A stretch of 61,352 nt of DNA from assembly GCA_944388685.1 (NCBI GenBank), contig CALXJS010000002.1, positions 1 to 61,352 on the forward strand, given 5' to 3'. Made by a program: the position numbers and the translations under genes. The stretch is from an uncultured Clostridia bacterium (GTDB lineage: Bacteria; Bacillota_A; Clostridia; TANB77; CAG-508). The notes under the pieces were generated by a model that was given only the letters and a program-made list of their open reading frames with translations, made no database searches and was not told the origin of the DNA. Shown in pieces: positions 9,359-19,194 of the stretch. Numbering within the stretch: the first letter of the stretch is position 1; each line of letters starts with the position of its first letter.

Positions 9359-11968
9359 TTAAATCCATTCTTTGTATTTCTTGATATAAATTTTCTTAGC
9401 AAACATTGCTAAAATACAATATAGGAAAGTTACTACAAAAATTAAAACAATATATTGTGCAGCAATTGGAACTAATCCAATAAAACTTCCTAAAGGTGTA
9501 AATGGTACAATAATTCCTACTAAAATTAATAGGATAGAAGAGAAATATACCATTTTGTTTGCATTACTTTGTATGAAAGGTATTTTTGCAGTTCTGATGA
9601 TATGCATTCCTACTAAGTTTGATACAATACTATACGTAAACCAGATAGTTTGGAAAAGTGCTGCTTCTCTAACGCCAAAGATGAACCATAAAGAAGCAAA
9701 TACGACTAAGTCAAAGATAGAACTAACTGGTCCCATAAATAACATGAAGTGTTTTAAACTCTTTATATCTAATTTTTTAGGTTTTCTTACAATTTCAGCA
9801 TCTACATCATCGAAAGGAAGCGTCATTTGACCAAAGTCATATAGCAATCCTTCTACTAATAATTGGATAGGTGTTTCAGGTAAAAATGGTAAGGCAATAC
9901 TTGCTACAATAACAGATAATACTTCTCCAAAGTTAAAGCTTGTTGCTAATTTAATATATTTCATTAAGTTGGCAAACGTTTTTCTTCCTTCTGTTACACC
10001 ATCTAATAGAACGTTTAAGTCCTTTTCTAGTAAGATAATATCTGCAGATTCTTTGGCAATATCAACAGCGGTATCAACAGAAATACCAACATCGGAATTG
10101 GTTAGAGAAGGGCTATCATTAATGCCATCACCCATATAACCTACAACATTGCCTTGTTCTTTTAACAATCGAACAATTCTAGCTTTTTGGATTGGAGATA
10201 ATTTTGCAAAAATATTATTTTTCTTAATTAATCTATGAACAGCAACATCTGATAATTTGTCTAGTTCACTTCCAAGGATAATGTTTTTAGATTTGATATT
10301 TACCTTATCACAAATACATTTGGTAACTTCTGCATTGTCGCCTGTTAAAACAATTACACGAATTCCAGCTTTGTTCATTCTTTCAACAGCTTCTTTTGCA
10401 CTCTCTTTAGGTGGATCTAAAAATCCAATAAAGCCAATTAATATCATATTTTTTTCATCTTTTACTTCAAAGTCGTAACCAGGTTGATTGCTATATTTTT
10501 TACAAACAGCAATAACTCTTAGACCTTCTTTATTTAAGTTTTTACTGATTCTTTGGATATTTTCTTTGATGTCTTTAGTTAAAGGAGAAACCACACCTTT
10601 ATACTCTACAGAAGTAGAAATATTTAAAATTTCTTCTACAGCACCTTTTGTAATTAATTCATCTTTACCTTCTTCATTTTTAACAGCAATAGATAAACGT
10701 CTACGAGCAAAATCAAAAGGAATTTCATCTAATTTTATATATTTACTTGTTAATTCAGGCATATTATATTCGCTACCTCGTTTGATAACAGCTTCATCAA
10801 TATTACTTCTTAAACCAGTTTGAAGACTGGCATTTAAATAGGCATATTTTAGAACACCAAGGTCTTCATCGCCATTTATGTCTAAATATTTTTCAAGAAC
10901 AATTTTATCCTCTGTCAATGTTCCTGTTTTATCAGTACATAAAATATTCATAGCACCAAAATTTTGGATAGCGTCTAATTTTTTAACAATTGTCTTTTTC
11001 TTAGACATCTTTACAGCACCTTTTGATAAACAAGATGATAAGATAACAGGAAGTAGCAAAGGGGTAATAGCAATGGAAATAGCAACTGCAAAAGTAAATG
11101 CTGTAACAATACTATGTTTTGAAAAATTAAGGATAAAGACAACAGGAATAATGATTAGCATAAAGCGAATTAATAATTTACTAATACTTTCAATTCCTTT
11201 TTGAAAAGCCGTTTTAGGTTTTCCAGAAGTTATTGTATGAGCAATCTTTCCAAAATACGTGGAATCAGCTGTTTTTATAACAACACCCTTAGCACTACCA
11301 GAAATAACATTGGTCCCCATAAAACAAATGGTGTCTAAATCTGCAATACTATCTAAATCTTCTGGTTGTACCTGAGATTCCACCGTTTTTTTAACTGCTT
11401 CAGACTCTCCTGTTAAAGAAGATTGTCCTACATATAAATCGGTTGCTTCAATAATTCTTAAATCAGCAGGAATCATGCTACCAGCAGAAAGACTAACAAT
11501 GTCTCCAAGAGTTACCTCTTTTATAGGAATTTGTATTTCTTTACCATCTCTTATGACATGACAAGTTGTGGCAACCAATTCTTTTAGTTCGTTGGCAGCT
11601 TTATTAGAACGATACTCTTCAAAAAAGTCTAATAAAGTACTTGCAGTGACTAAGATAGCAATAACAATAATGTTGGCATAGCTAGGTGTTTCTGGTAAAA
11701 TAACATCGGTATAGCATAGAAGTAATGTAATTCCTAATAAAATTAAGTTAAAAGGTGTAAAAAGACTTTCAAAAAAGTAATGATACCATCTTTTTGGTTT
11801 TGCCTGCCTAATAATATTTGGTCCTAATTGTTTTAGCTTATATGCAGCTTCTTCTGAACTAAGACCATTTTCTTTAATTTTGTATTTTTTCATAAAATCG
11901 TCTTTGGATAGTAAACATTCTTGTCCATAAAGTTTAGATACGTTTACCTCCTCTTTTGTGTTTGCCAT
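9359..11968 (-). CDS. mgtA: Magnesium-translocating P-type ATPase (MgtA/MgtB family)
   Basis: About 869 aa. It imports Mg2+ across the membrane using ATP. P-type signatures are SSLTGESEAV (actuator), CTDKTGTLTEDK (phosphorylated Asp near residue 347), VIVLTGDNAEV and MGDGINDSPSL; the P3-type C-terminal helices include LLVEGLLYDFGQMTLPFDDVD, typical of MgtA/B. The start is placed at 11968 (MANTKEEV) because GGGAGATGAT precedes it; the in-frame ATG at 11980 lies inside that ribosome site. No Mg-sensing leader was recognised in the 200-bp gap before the divergent AIM24 gene. Confidence 0.92.
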   Translation of the reverse strand: MANTKEEVNVSKLYGQECLLSKDDFMKKYKIKENGLSSEEAAYKLKQLGPNIIRQAKPKRWYHYFFESLFTPFNLILLGITLLLCYTDVILPETPSYANIIVIAILVTASTLLDFFEEYRSNKAANELKELVATTCHVIRDGKEIQIPIKEVTLGDIVSLSAGSMIPADLRIIEATDLYVGQSSLTGESEAVKKTVESQVQPEDLDSIADLDTICFMGTNVISGSAKGVVIKTADSTYFGKIAHTITSGKPKTAFQKGIESISKLLIRFMLIIIPVVFILNFSKHSIVTAFTFAVAISIAITPLLLPVILSSCLSKGAVKMSKKKTIVKKLDAIQNFGAMNILCTDKTGTLTEDKIVLEKYLDINGDEDLGVLKYAYLNASLQTGLRSNIDEAVIKRGSEYNMPELTSKYIKLDEIPFDFARRRLSIAVKNEEGKDELITKGAVEEILNISTSVEYKGVVSPLTKDIKENIQRISKNLNKEGLRVIAVCKKYSNQPGYDFEVKDEKNMILIGFIGFLDPPKESAKEAVERMNKAGIRVIVLTGDNAEVTKCICDKVNIKSKNIILGSELDKLSDVAVHRLIKKNNIFAKLSPIQKARIVRLLKEQGNVVGYMGDGINDSPSLTNSDVGISVDTAVDIAKESADIILLEKDLNVLLDGVTEGRKTFANLMKYIKLATSFNFGEVLSVIVASIALPFLPETPIQLLVEGLLYDFGQMTLPFDDVDAEIVRKPKKLDIKSLKHFMLFMGPVSSIFDLVVFASLWFIFGVREAALFQTIWFTYSIVSNLVGMHIIRTAKIPFIQSNANKMVYFSSILLILVGIIVPFTPLGSFIGLVPIAAQYIVLIFVVTFLYCILAMFAKKIYIKKYKEWI

Positions 11969-12115
11969 AAATACAATCATCTCCCTTTCTTTTGTTAAAA
12001 ATCTCTTTTGGAATCAAAAATCAATTTTTTAATTCACATATTGTTTTCGTTCTCATTCATTATACCACAAGAAAATAAAAATAAAACAAAATTGTAAAAA
12101 AATACAAAAAATATA

Positions 12116-12145
12116 TTGTAAAAATATAAAAGTTTTGTATATAAT
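12116..12145 (+). promoter_or_regulatory. Candidate promoter of the AIM24 gene
   Basis: TTGTAA (12116-12121), an 18-bp spacer and TATAAT (12140-12145), 33 bp before the start codon. AT-rich context makes chance matches common. Confidence 0.4.
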
Positions 12146-12177
12146 TGATTTGAAATAATAAAGGGAGGGATTGATAT

Positions 12178-12978
12178 ATGATTTCAGTTAAAAATTTATT
12201 TGATAATGATGATGTAAAAATTATTGAAAGAAAAGGGAATATTTCGGTTGTTGAATTTCAAAGAGATGTTAGTGTTAATAAATTAACAGCAATGTCTGAA
12301 TACTTTGCAGCAAAAATGAATGTTAAAAGAAGACAAGTTGTTATCCAATTACAAGGGGATGAATATGTAACTAGTAGTGGAGCAATGCAATGGATGGCTG
12401 GAAATATTGAATCAAAAACAAATGTAAAAGGTGTTGGAGATTTCATAGGAAAAGCTATTAAAGGAAGTGTAACAAGTGAATCAACTGTAAAACCAAAATA
12501 TCATGGTACAGGATTATTAGCATTAGAACCAACATATAATTATATTTTGTTAGAAGATGTAGCTTCTTGGAATGGAAGTATTGTATTAGAAGATGGGCTA
12601 TTCTTAGCATGTGAAGCTAGCTTAAATACAAATGTAGTTATGAGAAGTAATGTATCTTCTGCTGTATTAGGAGGAGAAGGATTATTTAATTTAAAATTAT
12701 CTGGACAAGGGATTGCAGTTTTAGAAAGTCCAGTTCCAAGAGAAGAATTAATTGAGATAGAATTACAAAACGACCAAATAAAAATTGATGGAAATATGGC
12801 AATTGCATGGTCAGATGCTTTAGATTTTACTGTGGAAAAATCTACAAGAAGCTTGTTGGGTTCAGCTGTTGCAGGAGAAGGATTTGTCAATGTTTATAGA
12901 GGAACTGGAAAAATATTAATGTCACCAGTTAGACCAGAAGCTACGAATAATATTTTGACATATAGATCTAAACAATAA
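12178..12978 (+). CDS. AIM24 family protein
   Basis: 266 aa, beta-rich protein of the AIM24/DUF124 (TIGR00266-like) group: repeated GxGxxxL and GEGxxxxxxxGxG patterns (GGEGLFNLKLSGQGIAVL, GEGFVNVYRGTGKILMSP). Bacterial members have no firm function; the mitochondrial homologue affects inner-membrane organisation. No transmembrane segment. It follows an AAAGGGAGGG ribosome site. Confidence 0.85.
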   Translation: MISVKNLFDNDDVKIIERKGNISVVEFQRDVSVNKLTAMSEYFAAKMNVKRRQVVIQLQGDEYVTSSGAMQWMAGNIESKTNVKGVGDFIGKAIKGSVTSESTVKPKYHGTGLLALEPTYNYILLEDVASWNGSIVLEDGLFLACEASLNTNVVMRSNVSSAVLGGEGLFNLKLSGQGIAVLESPVPREELIEIELQNDQIKIDGNMAIAWSDALDFTVEKSTRSLLGSAVAGEGFVNVYRGTGKILMSPVRPEATNNILTYRSKQ

Positions 12979-13139
12979 GATGACAAAAAAGAAAAATGAA
13001 GAAATATTTGCAAACTTTTTTTACAAATATTTCTTTATTATTTTTTTTACAAATTTAAAATAGACTTTTATGGCTTGCCATTTTTTATTGTATGGTCTAT
13101 ACTAAAAGAGAATACAAAAAATCATAACTGGGGGAACAA

Positions 13140-14444
13140 ATGAAAACAGAGTTAAAGTATAAAGATAAAAAAGAATTAGCAAAAGCAAGACGACAAAATG
13201 CAAAAATATATCCAATTTATAAAATGTTTTCTTGGGATTTATTGTTTTTTTATTCCATAGAATTTTTATTTTATACCATAACAAAAAACGTAACACCATC
13301 AGATGTGTTAATTATCAATGGATTTTACTTGTTATTTAGAATATGTATGCAAATACCAGCGGTAGCCATTACAGACTTTTTAGGAAAAAGAAAAAGTATT
13401 ATTTGTGGAAACATTATGCTTATATTTTATGTATTAATATTAATGCTAGGACCAGGAGCCATAAGTATTATTTTAGCTGATTTGATATTTTCATTAGGAT
13501 ATGACATAAAAACAATTGCAGAAGCCAATTTGCTATATGATTCTGTTTCAACAAAAGGTGGAGATGGATTATACTCAAAGTTAGATGCAAAAGGTGGTAG
13601 TTTATACTATATTCTAGATGGAATAGCCTCTTTAACAGCAGGATATTTGTTTGTCATTAACAACTATATTCCCTTATGTATTTGCTTAGGATTTATTATT
13701 ATATCTACCATATTATCCGTTAAATTTAAAGATATCTATGAAGTTAAAAGAGAAAAAACAGAAAAATTAGAAATAAGAAAAGCATTTAAAAATTATGGCA
13801 AAGATTTAAAATCTGTTTTTCAATTTATATTAAAATCAAAGAGAATGAAAGCATTGATACTATTTCAAATTGTGTTTTATAGCTTAATAGAAATTATTGA
13901 TATTTATAATAGTAGCTTGTTAGTAGATATAGGAATTCCAGAAGAACAATTTTCAATGATTTTTGCTATTTTAACATTTATTGGTGGTATTTCAATATCA
14001 TTAAGAACAAGAATAGAAAAGAAATTTAAAAACAGAACACTGGCTTTTCTTTCTCTTATGTATATAGGTGCTTGTATTGTAATTGGAATCATAACAAATA
14101 GATATACAGATACTATAATTATACCAGTTATTTTGATAATGTTAGCAATACATAAAATTTGCACATCTATTTGGTACATTTTAGAAGCAAAATATGTAAG
14201 AAACTTTACAAAAGAAGAGGTTAGAAATAAAATTACGTTTACATATGAATTTATAGGAGGAATTGCTGCAAGTCTATTTTCTATGCTTGGGGGATTACTG
14301 ATTGATTTAATAGATGTAAAACAAGCATTTTTAATTGTAGGATTATTGGCATTAGCTTGTATGATAGTAGTTTTAGATTATATGAGGACAAGGTTTGGAT
14401 TAAAGCCAGAGGAATATAAAAAAGAAGATATAGAGTTAGAATAA
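13140..14444 (+). CDS. MFS transporter (first of a pair)
   Basis: 434 aa with about 12 hydrophobic segments and a charged central loop (about residues 200-225), typical of major facilitator carriers. ITDFLGKRKS after the second helix resembles the MFS loop 2-3 motif. Substrate cannot be told. It starts after GGGGG and is followed within about 70 bp by a second MFS gene and then a phosphatase, suggesting one operon. Confidence 0.75.
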   Translation: MKTELKYKDKKELAKARRQNAKIYPIYKMFSWDLLFFYSIEFLFYTITKNVTPSDVLIINGFYLLFRICMQIPAVAITDFLGKRKSIICGNIMLIFYVLILMLGPGAISIILADLIFSLGYDIKTIAEANLLYDSVSTKGGDGLYSKLDAKGGSLYYILDGIASLTAGYLFVINNYIPLCICLGFIIISTILSVKFKDIYEVKREKTEKLEIRKAFKNYGKDLKSVFQFILKSKRMKALILFQIVFYSLIEIIDIYNSSLLVDIGIPEEQFSMIFAILTFIGGISISLRTRIEKKFKNRTLAFLSLMYIGACIVIGIITNRYTDTIIIPVILIMLAIHKICTSIWYILEAKYVRNFTKEEVRNKITFTYEFIGGIAASLFSMLGGLLIDLIDVKQAFLIVGLLALACMIVVLDYMRTRFGLKPEEYKKEDIELE

Positions 14445-14510
14445 AAAAATACGTTTACTTTTGTATATTTTTCTATATAATAACTTTATATGAAAAAAGA
14501 AGAGGAAAAA

Positions 14511-15728
14511 ATGAAAGAATACCAAAAGGAATCAAATATAACAATCGTAATAAATGCTTTAAGAGAAATAATTGAAATATTTTCAGGACCATTTTTAACG
14601 ACTTATTTTATAAAAACATCTTCAGAAAGTATAATAGATATAGCCATCTATAACATAATTTGTTATTTACTTTTATTAATCGGATCAGTAATAGTAGGAT
14701 ATATTATAAAAAATAAATTAAAAATGGCTACATTTAGAATAGGTGTAATTATCAATTTTATATATATTTTATCTATTATTATTTTAAGAGAAAAAGTAAT
14801 AGAGTATCTATGGTTATTAGCAATTTTATATGGACTTGCAACGAGTTTATACTATATGCCATTCAATTTATTTTTGAGTAATAAAGTGAAAAATGAAGAT
14901 AGAACAGGGTATGAAGTAAAAAAGAAATTAGTATCTTCAATAATAAATATCTTTATTCCCATATTATTGGGTTCAATTATTACAGTTACCAACTATACAT
15001 TAACAGCAATTATCATATTAATCATTTCATTAATACAAATTATTTTGTCCTTTATTCTGAATCCACTTGAAGAATCAGGGGAAAGGTTTCATATAAAAAA
15101 GATATATACGATAATAAAGCAAAATAAAGATGTAAAAAGAATGATGTTAGTAGAGTATTTAACAGGATTAAGTGTTAATTATAGTGCATTATCAATCATA
15201 ACCACAATTTTAATATATAATACGTTTCATACAGATTTTAATTTGGGAATAATAACTTCAATTGCATACATACTTCAATTATTGGTAATTTACTTATATG
15301 GAAAATGGTTTAAAGAAAACTCAGACAAACATATTATCATCTTATTATCTTTAATGCCAATTATAATATTATGTATATTTTTAATATATCCAAGTGATAT
15401 TATGGTTATTGTTTATAATTTATGTTATACTATTTTTGTAAATGTATTAGGAACGATAAGAATAATAAGATTATATAATATATCAAACAGTAAGATGATC
15501 AATAGAACAAATCAAGAAGAATTTTGGTCAGTAAGAGAAATAAGTATAAACTTAGGAAGAATAACAAGTTTTATTGTTTTATTATTTGCTGGAATTACAG
15601 GAAGTAATAGCATATTAAATATTGTTATGGTTGTGCTTACTTTATTAATTTTTGGATTAGGATATATCTTAAGTAAAATTGATAGAGAAGAAATAGAAAA
15701 AGCAAAAAAAGGAAGTGAAATTGTATGA
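14511..15728 (+). CDS. MFS-like transporter (second of a pair)
   Basis: About 405 aa, around 12 hydrophobic helices, with a central cytoplasmic loop near LEESGERFHIKKIYTIIKQNK. Start chosen at ATG 14511, preceded by AGAAGAGGAA; the upstream ATG at 14490 has no ribosome site. The stop overlaps the next gene by 4 bp (ATGA), showing translational coupling. The two carriers are only distantly similar; a heterodimer or paired import/export role is speculative. Confidence 0.72.
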   Translation: MKEYQKESNITIVINALREIIEIFSGPFLTTYFIKTSSESIIDIAIYNIICYLLLLIGSVIVGYIIKNKLKMATFRIGVIINFIYILSIIILREKVIEYLWLLAILYGLATSLYYMPFNLFLSNKVKNEDRTGYEVKKKLVSSIINIFIPILLGSIITVTNYTLTAIIILIISLIQIILSFILNPLEESGERFHIKKIYTIIKQNKDVKRMMLVEYLTGLSVNYSALSIITTILIYNTFHTDFNLGIITSIAYILQLLVIYLYGKWFKENSDKHIIILLSLMPIIILCIFLIYPSDIMVIVYNLCYTIFVNVLGTIRIIRLYNISNSKMINRTNQEEFWSVREISINLGRITSFIVLLFAGITGSNSILNIVMVVLTLLIFGLGYILSKIDREEIEKAKKGSEIV

Positions 15729-16276
15729 GATTTTATATTATTAGACATGGACAAACCAATTGGAATAAAAAAGGAAAAATTCAGGGGAAAACAGATATTG
15801 AATTAAATGAAGAAGGAATTGAACAGGCAAAAAAAGCAAGAAAAATATTAGAGAAATATCCGATTGATGTTATTGTATCATCTCCTTTAAAAAGAGCAAG
15901 AAAAACAGCAGAAATTATAAATGAGGTAAAAAAAGTGCCAATCATATTTGATAAAGCAATTGAAGAAAGAGGCTTTGGAGAGTTTGAAGGAAAAGTCAGG
16001 ACAGAAATTTATGATGATATATGGAATTCAGAAATATTAGATAATTTTCAACTAAATAAACAATATAAAGGTGTAGAAACCATACAAGATTTATGTAACA
16101 GAGTATGGGGGTTATTTGATGAATTGAAACAAGATTATGAATATAAGAATATATTAATTGTTACACATGGAGGTGTAACGAGAGCAATAAGTGGATATTT
16201 TAATGGCGCAAATAAAGAAGGAATTTTAGAAGATTTGGGATTACATAATTGCGAAATTAAAATGTTTGAAAAATGA
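15725..16276 (+). CDS. Histidine phosphatase family protein
   Basis: 183-aa phosphoglycerate-mutase-like fold. RHGQTNWN (residues 7-14) holds the phosphorylated His, SSPLKRARKTAEII the second basic cluster, RGFGEFEG the family insert and VTHGGVTRA the second catalytic His. Members act as sugar-phosphate or nucleotide phosphatases (GpmB/CobC type); which one is not clear. It is translationally coupled to the upstream MFS gene. Confidence 0.85.
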   Translation: MRFYIIRHGQTNWNKKGKIQGKTDIELNEEGIEQAKKARKILEKYPIDVIVSSPLKRARKTAEIINEVKKVPIIFDKAIEERGFGEFEGKVRTEIYDDIWNSEILDNFQLNKQYKGVETIQDLCNRVWGLFDELKQDYEYKNILIVTHGGVTRAISGYFNGANKEGILEDLGLHNCEIKMFEK

Positions 16277-16370
16277 GATAAAATTTTAAACTATAAATAT
16301 AATATATCTCTTCCTAGGATTTCTATACTGAACTGTAACGAAATAATAGAAAAATAGTGTGTAATTAACG

Positions 16371-16406
16371 AAAAGTATTGAAAAATCAATACTTTTTCGC
16401 TATAAT
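16371..16406 (+). promoter_or_regulatory. Palindrome overlapping the candidate ilvB promoter
   Basis: AAAAGTATTGA (16371-16381) pairs with TCAATACTTTT (16386-16396). TTGAAA (16378-16383), 17 bp, TATAAT (16401-16406) forms a good sigma-A promoter through it. The palindrome may be an operator for ilvB or the terminator of the upstream phosphatase, or both. Confidence 0.5.
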
Positions 16407-16478
16407 TGGTGTAAAATAAGAAAAAGGTAAATCTGTTAAATAATTAATTAAAAAAGAAAATAAAAGGAGGCAATGACT

Positions 16479-18188
16479 ATGAAGATAAATGGGGCAGAAC
16501 TACTTGTAAAAGCATTAAAAAAAGAAGGTGTAGATATTGTATTTGGATATCCAGGTGGTCAAGCTATAGACATTTTTGATGCTTTGTATGATGAAAAATC
16601 AATAGAAGTAATCTTACCAAGGCATGAACAAGCCTTAGTGCATGCTGCTGATGGTTATGCAAGGTCAACTGGAAAAGTAGGCGTTTGTATTGCAACAAGC
16701 GGACCAGGAGCCACCAATTTGGTAACAGGTATTGCAACTGCCAATGCAGATAGTGTGCCACTTGTTTGTATTACAGGGCAAGTACCATTAGGAATTATGG
16801 GAAATGATGCTTTTCAAGAAGTAGACATTGTTGGTATTACGCGAAATATTTGCAAATATGCTGTAACTGTGAGAAGAAGAGAAGATTTAGGAAGAATTAT
16901 AAAAGAAGCATTTTACATAGCAAGAACGGGAAGACCAGGCCCTGTATTAATCGATTTTCCAAAAGACATTCAAATAGCAATAGGAAATGACATATATCCA
17001 AATGAAGTATCTATCAGAGGATATAAACCAAATAGAGATGTTCACATTGGACAAGTAAAAAAGGCAATAGCAGAACTAAATAAAGCCAAAAGACCAATTT
17101 TTCTTTTAGGTGGAGGGGTAAATATTGCAAATGCAAATGAAGAAATTCAAAAGCTAATAGAATTGACAGGTGTACCAGTTGTTACAACAATGATGGGAAA
17201 AGGAGCAATTCCATCTACCCATAAATTATATCTTGGAAACTTAGGAATTCATGGTAGTTATGCTGCTAATCATGCAATAAGTGAGAGTGACCTTTTATTT
17301 TCTATTGGAACCAGATTTAATGACCGTATAACAGGAAAAATTGAAGAATTTGCACCAAAAGCAAAGATTATTCATGTTGACATAGATCCAGCATCTATTT
17401 CTAAAAATATAAAGGTAGATATACCAATTGTTGCAGATGCTAAAATTGCAATTGAAAAAATAACAGAATATGCAAAAAAATTAGATATTGAACCATGGGT
17501 TAAGACAGTTATGGAATGGAAAAAAGAATATCCAATAACATTAGCACATTATTCAGGATTAACACCAGATAAAATTATACAATATATAAATGAAAACTAT
17601 AAAAAACCGATTGTCACAACAGATGTTGGTCAAAATCAATTATGGACAACACAATTTATTGAATTACAAGGAAATAAGCAATTATTAACTTCTGGAGGAT
17701 TAGGTACGATGGGATATGGATTTCCAGCCGCAATCGGAGCACAAATCGGAAATCCAAAATCAAGAGTTTTTGCAATCTCAGGCGATGGTGGTGTACAAAT
17801 GAATATTCAAGAATTGGCAACAGCGGTTTCATTAGAACTACCAATAACGCTTATCATATTTAATAACGAGTATCTTGGAAATGTTAGACAATGGCAAGAA
17901 ATGTTATTTAAAAAAAGGTATTCAAGTACACACTTAAAATATAGAAGAAGTATAAAAGAAGAAAATGCCAATATACCATATACACCAGACTTTGTTAAAC
18001 TAGCAGAGAGTTATTTTGCCTATGGAAAACGAATTACCAAAGAAGAAGAAATACCAGAAGCGTTCAAATTTGCAGATGAACATAAAAACGCACCAACAGT
18101 ACTTGAGTTTATAATCGATAGTAATATTAATGTATCTCCAATGGTTCCAATTGGTAATGCGTTAAAAGATATGATTATGCAATGTTAA
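16479..18188 (+). CDS. ilvB: Acetolactate synthase large subunit
   Basis: 569-aa thiamine-diphosphate enzyme condensing two pyruvates (or pyruvate and 2-ketobutyrate), the first common step of branched-chain amino acid synthesis. The TPP glutamate is in PRHEQALVHAADGYAR, the FAD/central domain includes GGGVNIANA, and the C-terminal TPP motif is SGDGGVQMNIQELATA...NNEYLGNVRQWQ. The start is ATG 16479, 8 bp after AGGAGG; an in-frame ATG at 16473 is only 2 bp from it. The small subunit follows by 23 bp. Confidence 0.95.
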   Translation: MKINGAELLVKALKKEGVDIVFGYPGGQAIDIFDALYDEKSIEVILPRHEQALVHAADGYARSTGKVGVCIATSGPGATNLVTGIATANADSVPLVCITGQVPLGIMGNDAFQEVDIVGITRNICKYAVTVRRREDLGRIIKEAFYIARTGRPGPVLIDFPKDIQIAIGNDIYPNEVSIRGYKPNRDVHIGQVKKAIAELNKAKRPIFLLGGGVNIANANEEIQKLIELTGVPVVTTMMGKGAIPSTHKLYLGNLGIHGSYAANHAISESDLLFSIGTRFNDRITGKIEEFAPKAKIIHVDIDPASISKNIKVDIPIVADAKIAIEKITEYAKKLDIEPWVKTVMEWKKEYPITLAHYSGLTPDKIIQYINENYKKPIVTTDVGQNQLWTTQFIELQGNKQLLTSGGLGTMGYGFPAAIGAQIGNPKSRVFAISGDGGVQMNIQELATAVSLELPITLIIFNNEYLGNVRQWQEMLFKKRYSSTHLKYRRSIKEENANIPYTPDFVKLAESYFAYGKRITKEEEIPEAFKFADEHKNAPTVLEFIIDSNINVSPMVPIGNALKDMIMQC

Positions 18189-18211
18189 ATTAAGAAAGAG
18201 GAAGTGATATT

Positions 18212-18697
18212 GTGGAAAAAAGATGGGTTTCTATGTATGTTGAAAATCAAATTGGTGTACTAGCAAAAATTACAGGACTTTTTTCAGGAAAAAATTATAA
18301 TTTAGAGTCTATTTCAGTAGGAGAAACAGAAGATAAAACGGTATCTAGAATAACGATGGGACTTACCTGTGATAATCTTACTTATGAACAAATATTGAAA
18401 CAATTAAATAGAAGTGTGGAAGTGATTAAAGTTTTAGACTTTACCAATATGCCAATACATAAAAAAGAATTAATGTTTATTAAGGTAAATTTGGATAGTG
18501 AAGCAGAAAAGAATGAAATTTTTCGCTTAGCACAAACTTTTAAATTTGATGTGATAGATTATAATGGAAAAACAGCTGTTATTCAAGCAATAAACAATGA
18601 TAACGAAAATGAACAATTGATTCAATTATTTGAGAATCATTTTAAAAATGAAATTGAAGTTGTAAGAAGTGGAAGTATTGCGATTGAGAGAATTTAA
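18212..18697 (+). CDS. ilvN: Acetolactate synthase regulatory (small) subunit
   Basis: 161 aa with an N-terminal ACT domain (MYVENQIGVLAKITGLFSGKN, NLESISVGETED) and the C-terminal ALS small-subunit domain (ELMFIKVN...AVIQA, VVRSGSIAIER). It confers valine feedback control on IlvB. The start is GTG 18212 behind GAGGAAGTGAT. The symbol ilvH would be equally valid. Confidence 0.93.
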   Translation: MEKRWVSMYVENQIGVLAKITGLFSGKNYNLESISVGETEDKTVSRITMGLTCDNLTYEQILKQLNRSVEVIKVLDFTNMPIHKKELMFIKVNLDSEAEKNEIFRLAQTFKFDVIDYNGKTAVIQAINNDNENEQLIQLFENHFKNEIEVVRSGSIAIERI

Positions 18698-18790
18698 GAT
18701 GTTATGATAATGCAACCCTAATTTGTGGACTAAATGGATAAACACTTGTAGCAAAAAGTATGCTGTACTTGCAATTTATCACAAATGGAA

Positions 18791-18820
18791 AGATTAGTTT
18801 TTTGGAACTAATCTTTTTTT
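18791..18820 (+). terminator. Terminator of ilvBN
   Basis: AGATTAGTT (18791-18799) and AACTAATCT (18806-18814) followed by a T-run to 18820. Confidence 0.9.
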
Positions 18821-18939
18821 GCTTTTATTTAAAAAATTATAAAAAGTAAATAAATATGGTTTGTGTAAAAATAATTTTAAAATTTAAAAGTAACATAATG
18901 TTAAAAAATGAAAGTATAATAGATAAAATAATAAAAATT

Positions 18940-19050
18940 AAACTAATTATAGGAAAAAAATTTAATTTATCCTACAATTAGTTTAAAATATTATTGTCAA
19001 AATAGTTAATAGTTCAATTTAAAGTGAAATAATCTTTAGAATTGAACTAT
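18940..19050. repeat. Two further hairpins in the 18698-19194 gap
   Basis: AAACTAATTATAGGA (18940-18954) pairs with TCCTACAATTAGTTT (18970-18984). ATAGTTCAATT (19009-19019) pairs with AATTGAACTAT (19040-19050), followed by TTTTCATTTT. The rest of this ~500-bp gap has no gene that I can support. Confidence 0.6.
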
Positions 19051-19194
19051 TTTTCATTTTAACACATATAATAAAATAAAGTTTTACAAAAACAATACAA
19101 AATGTATAAAAAATAATTGACTTGTACCCAAAAATGATGTAAAATTGAATAGAAAAGTTTAAAAGTGATACAATATTACAGGAGGTTGATAATA

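Noticed and set aside
11969..12177. Magnesium riboswitch (M-box) before the Mg2+ ATPase
   Set aside because: I looked for the conserved M-box segments on the minus strand; the 200-bp gap is AT-rich without recognisable motifs.
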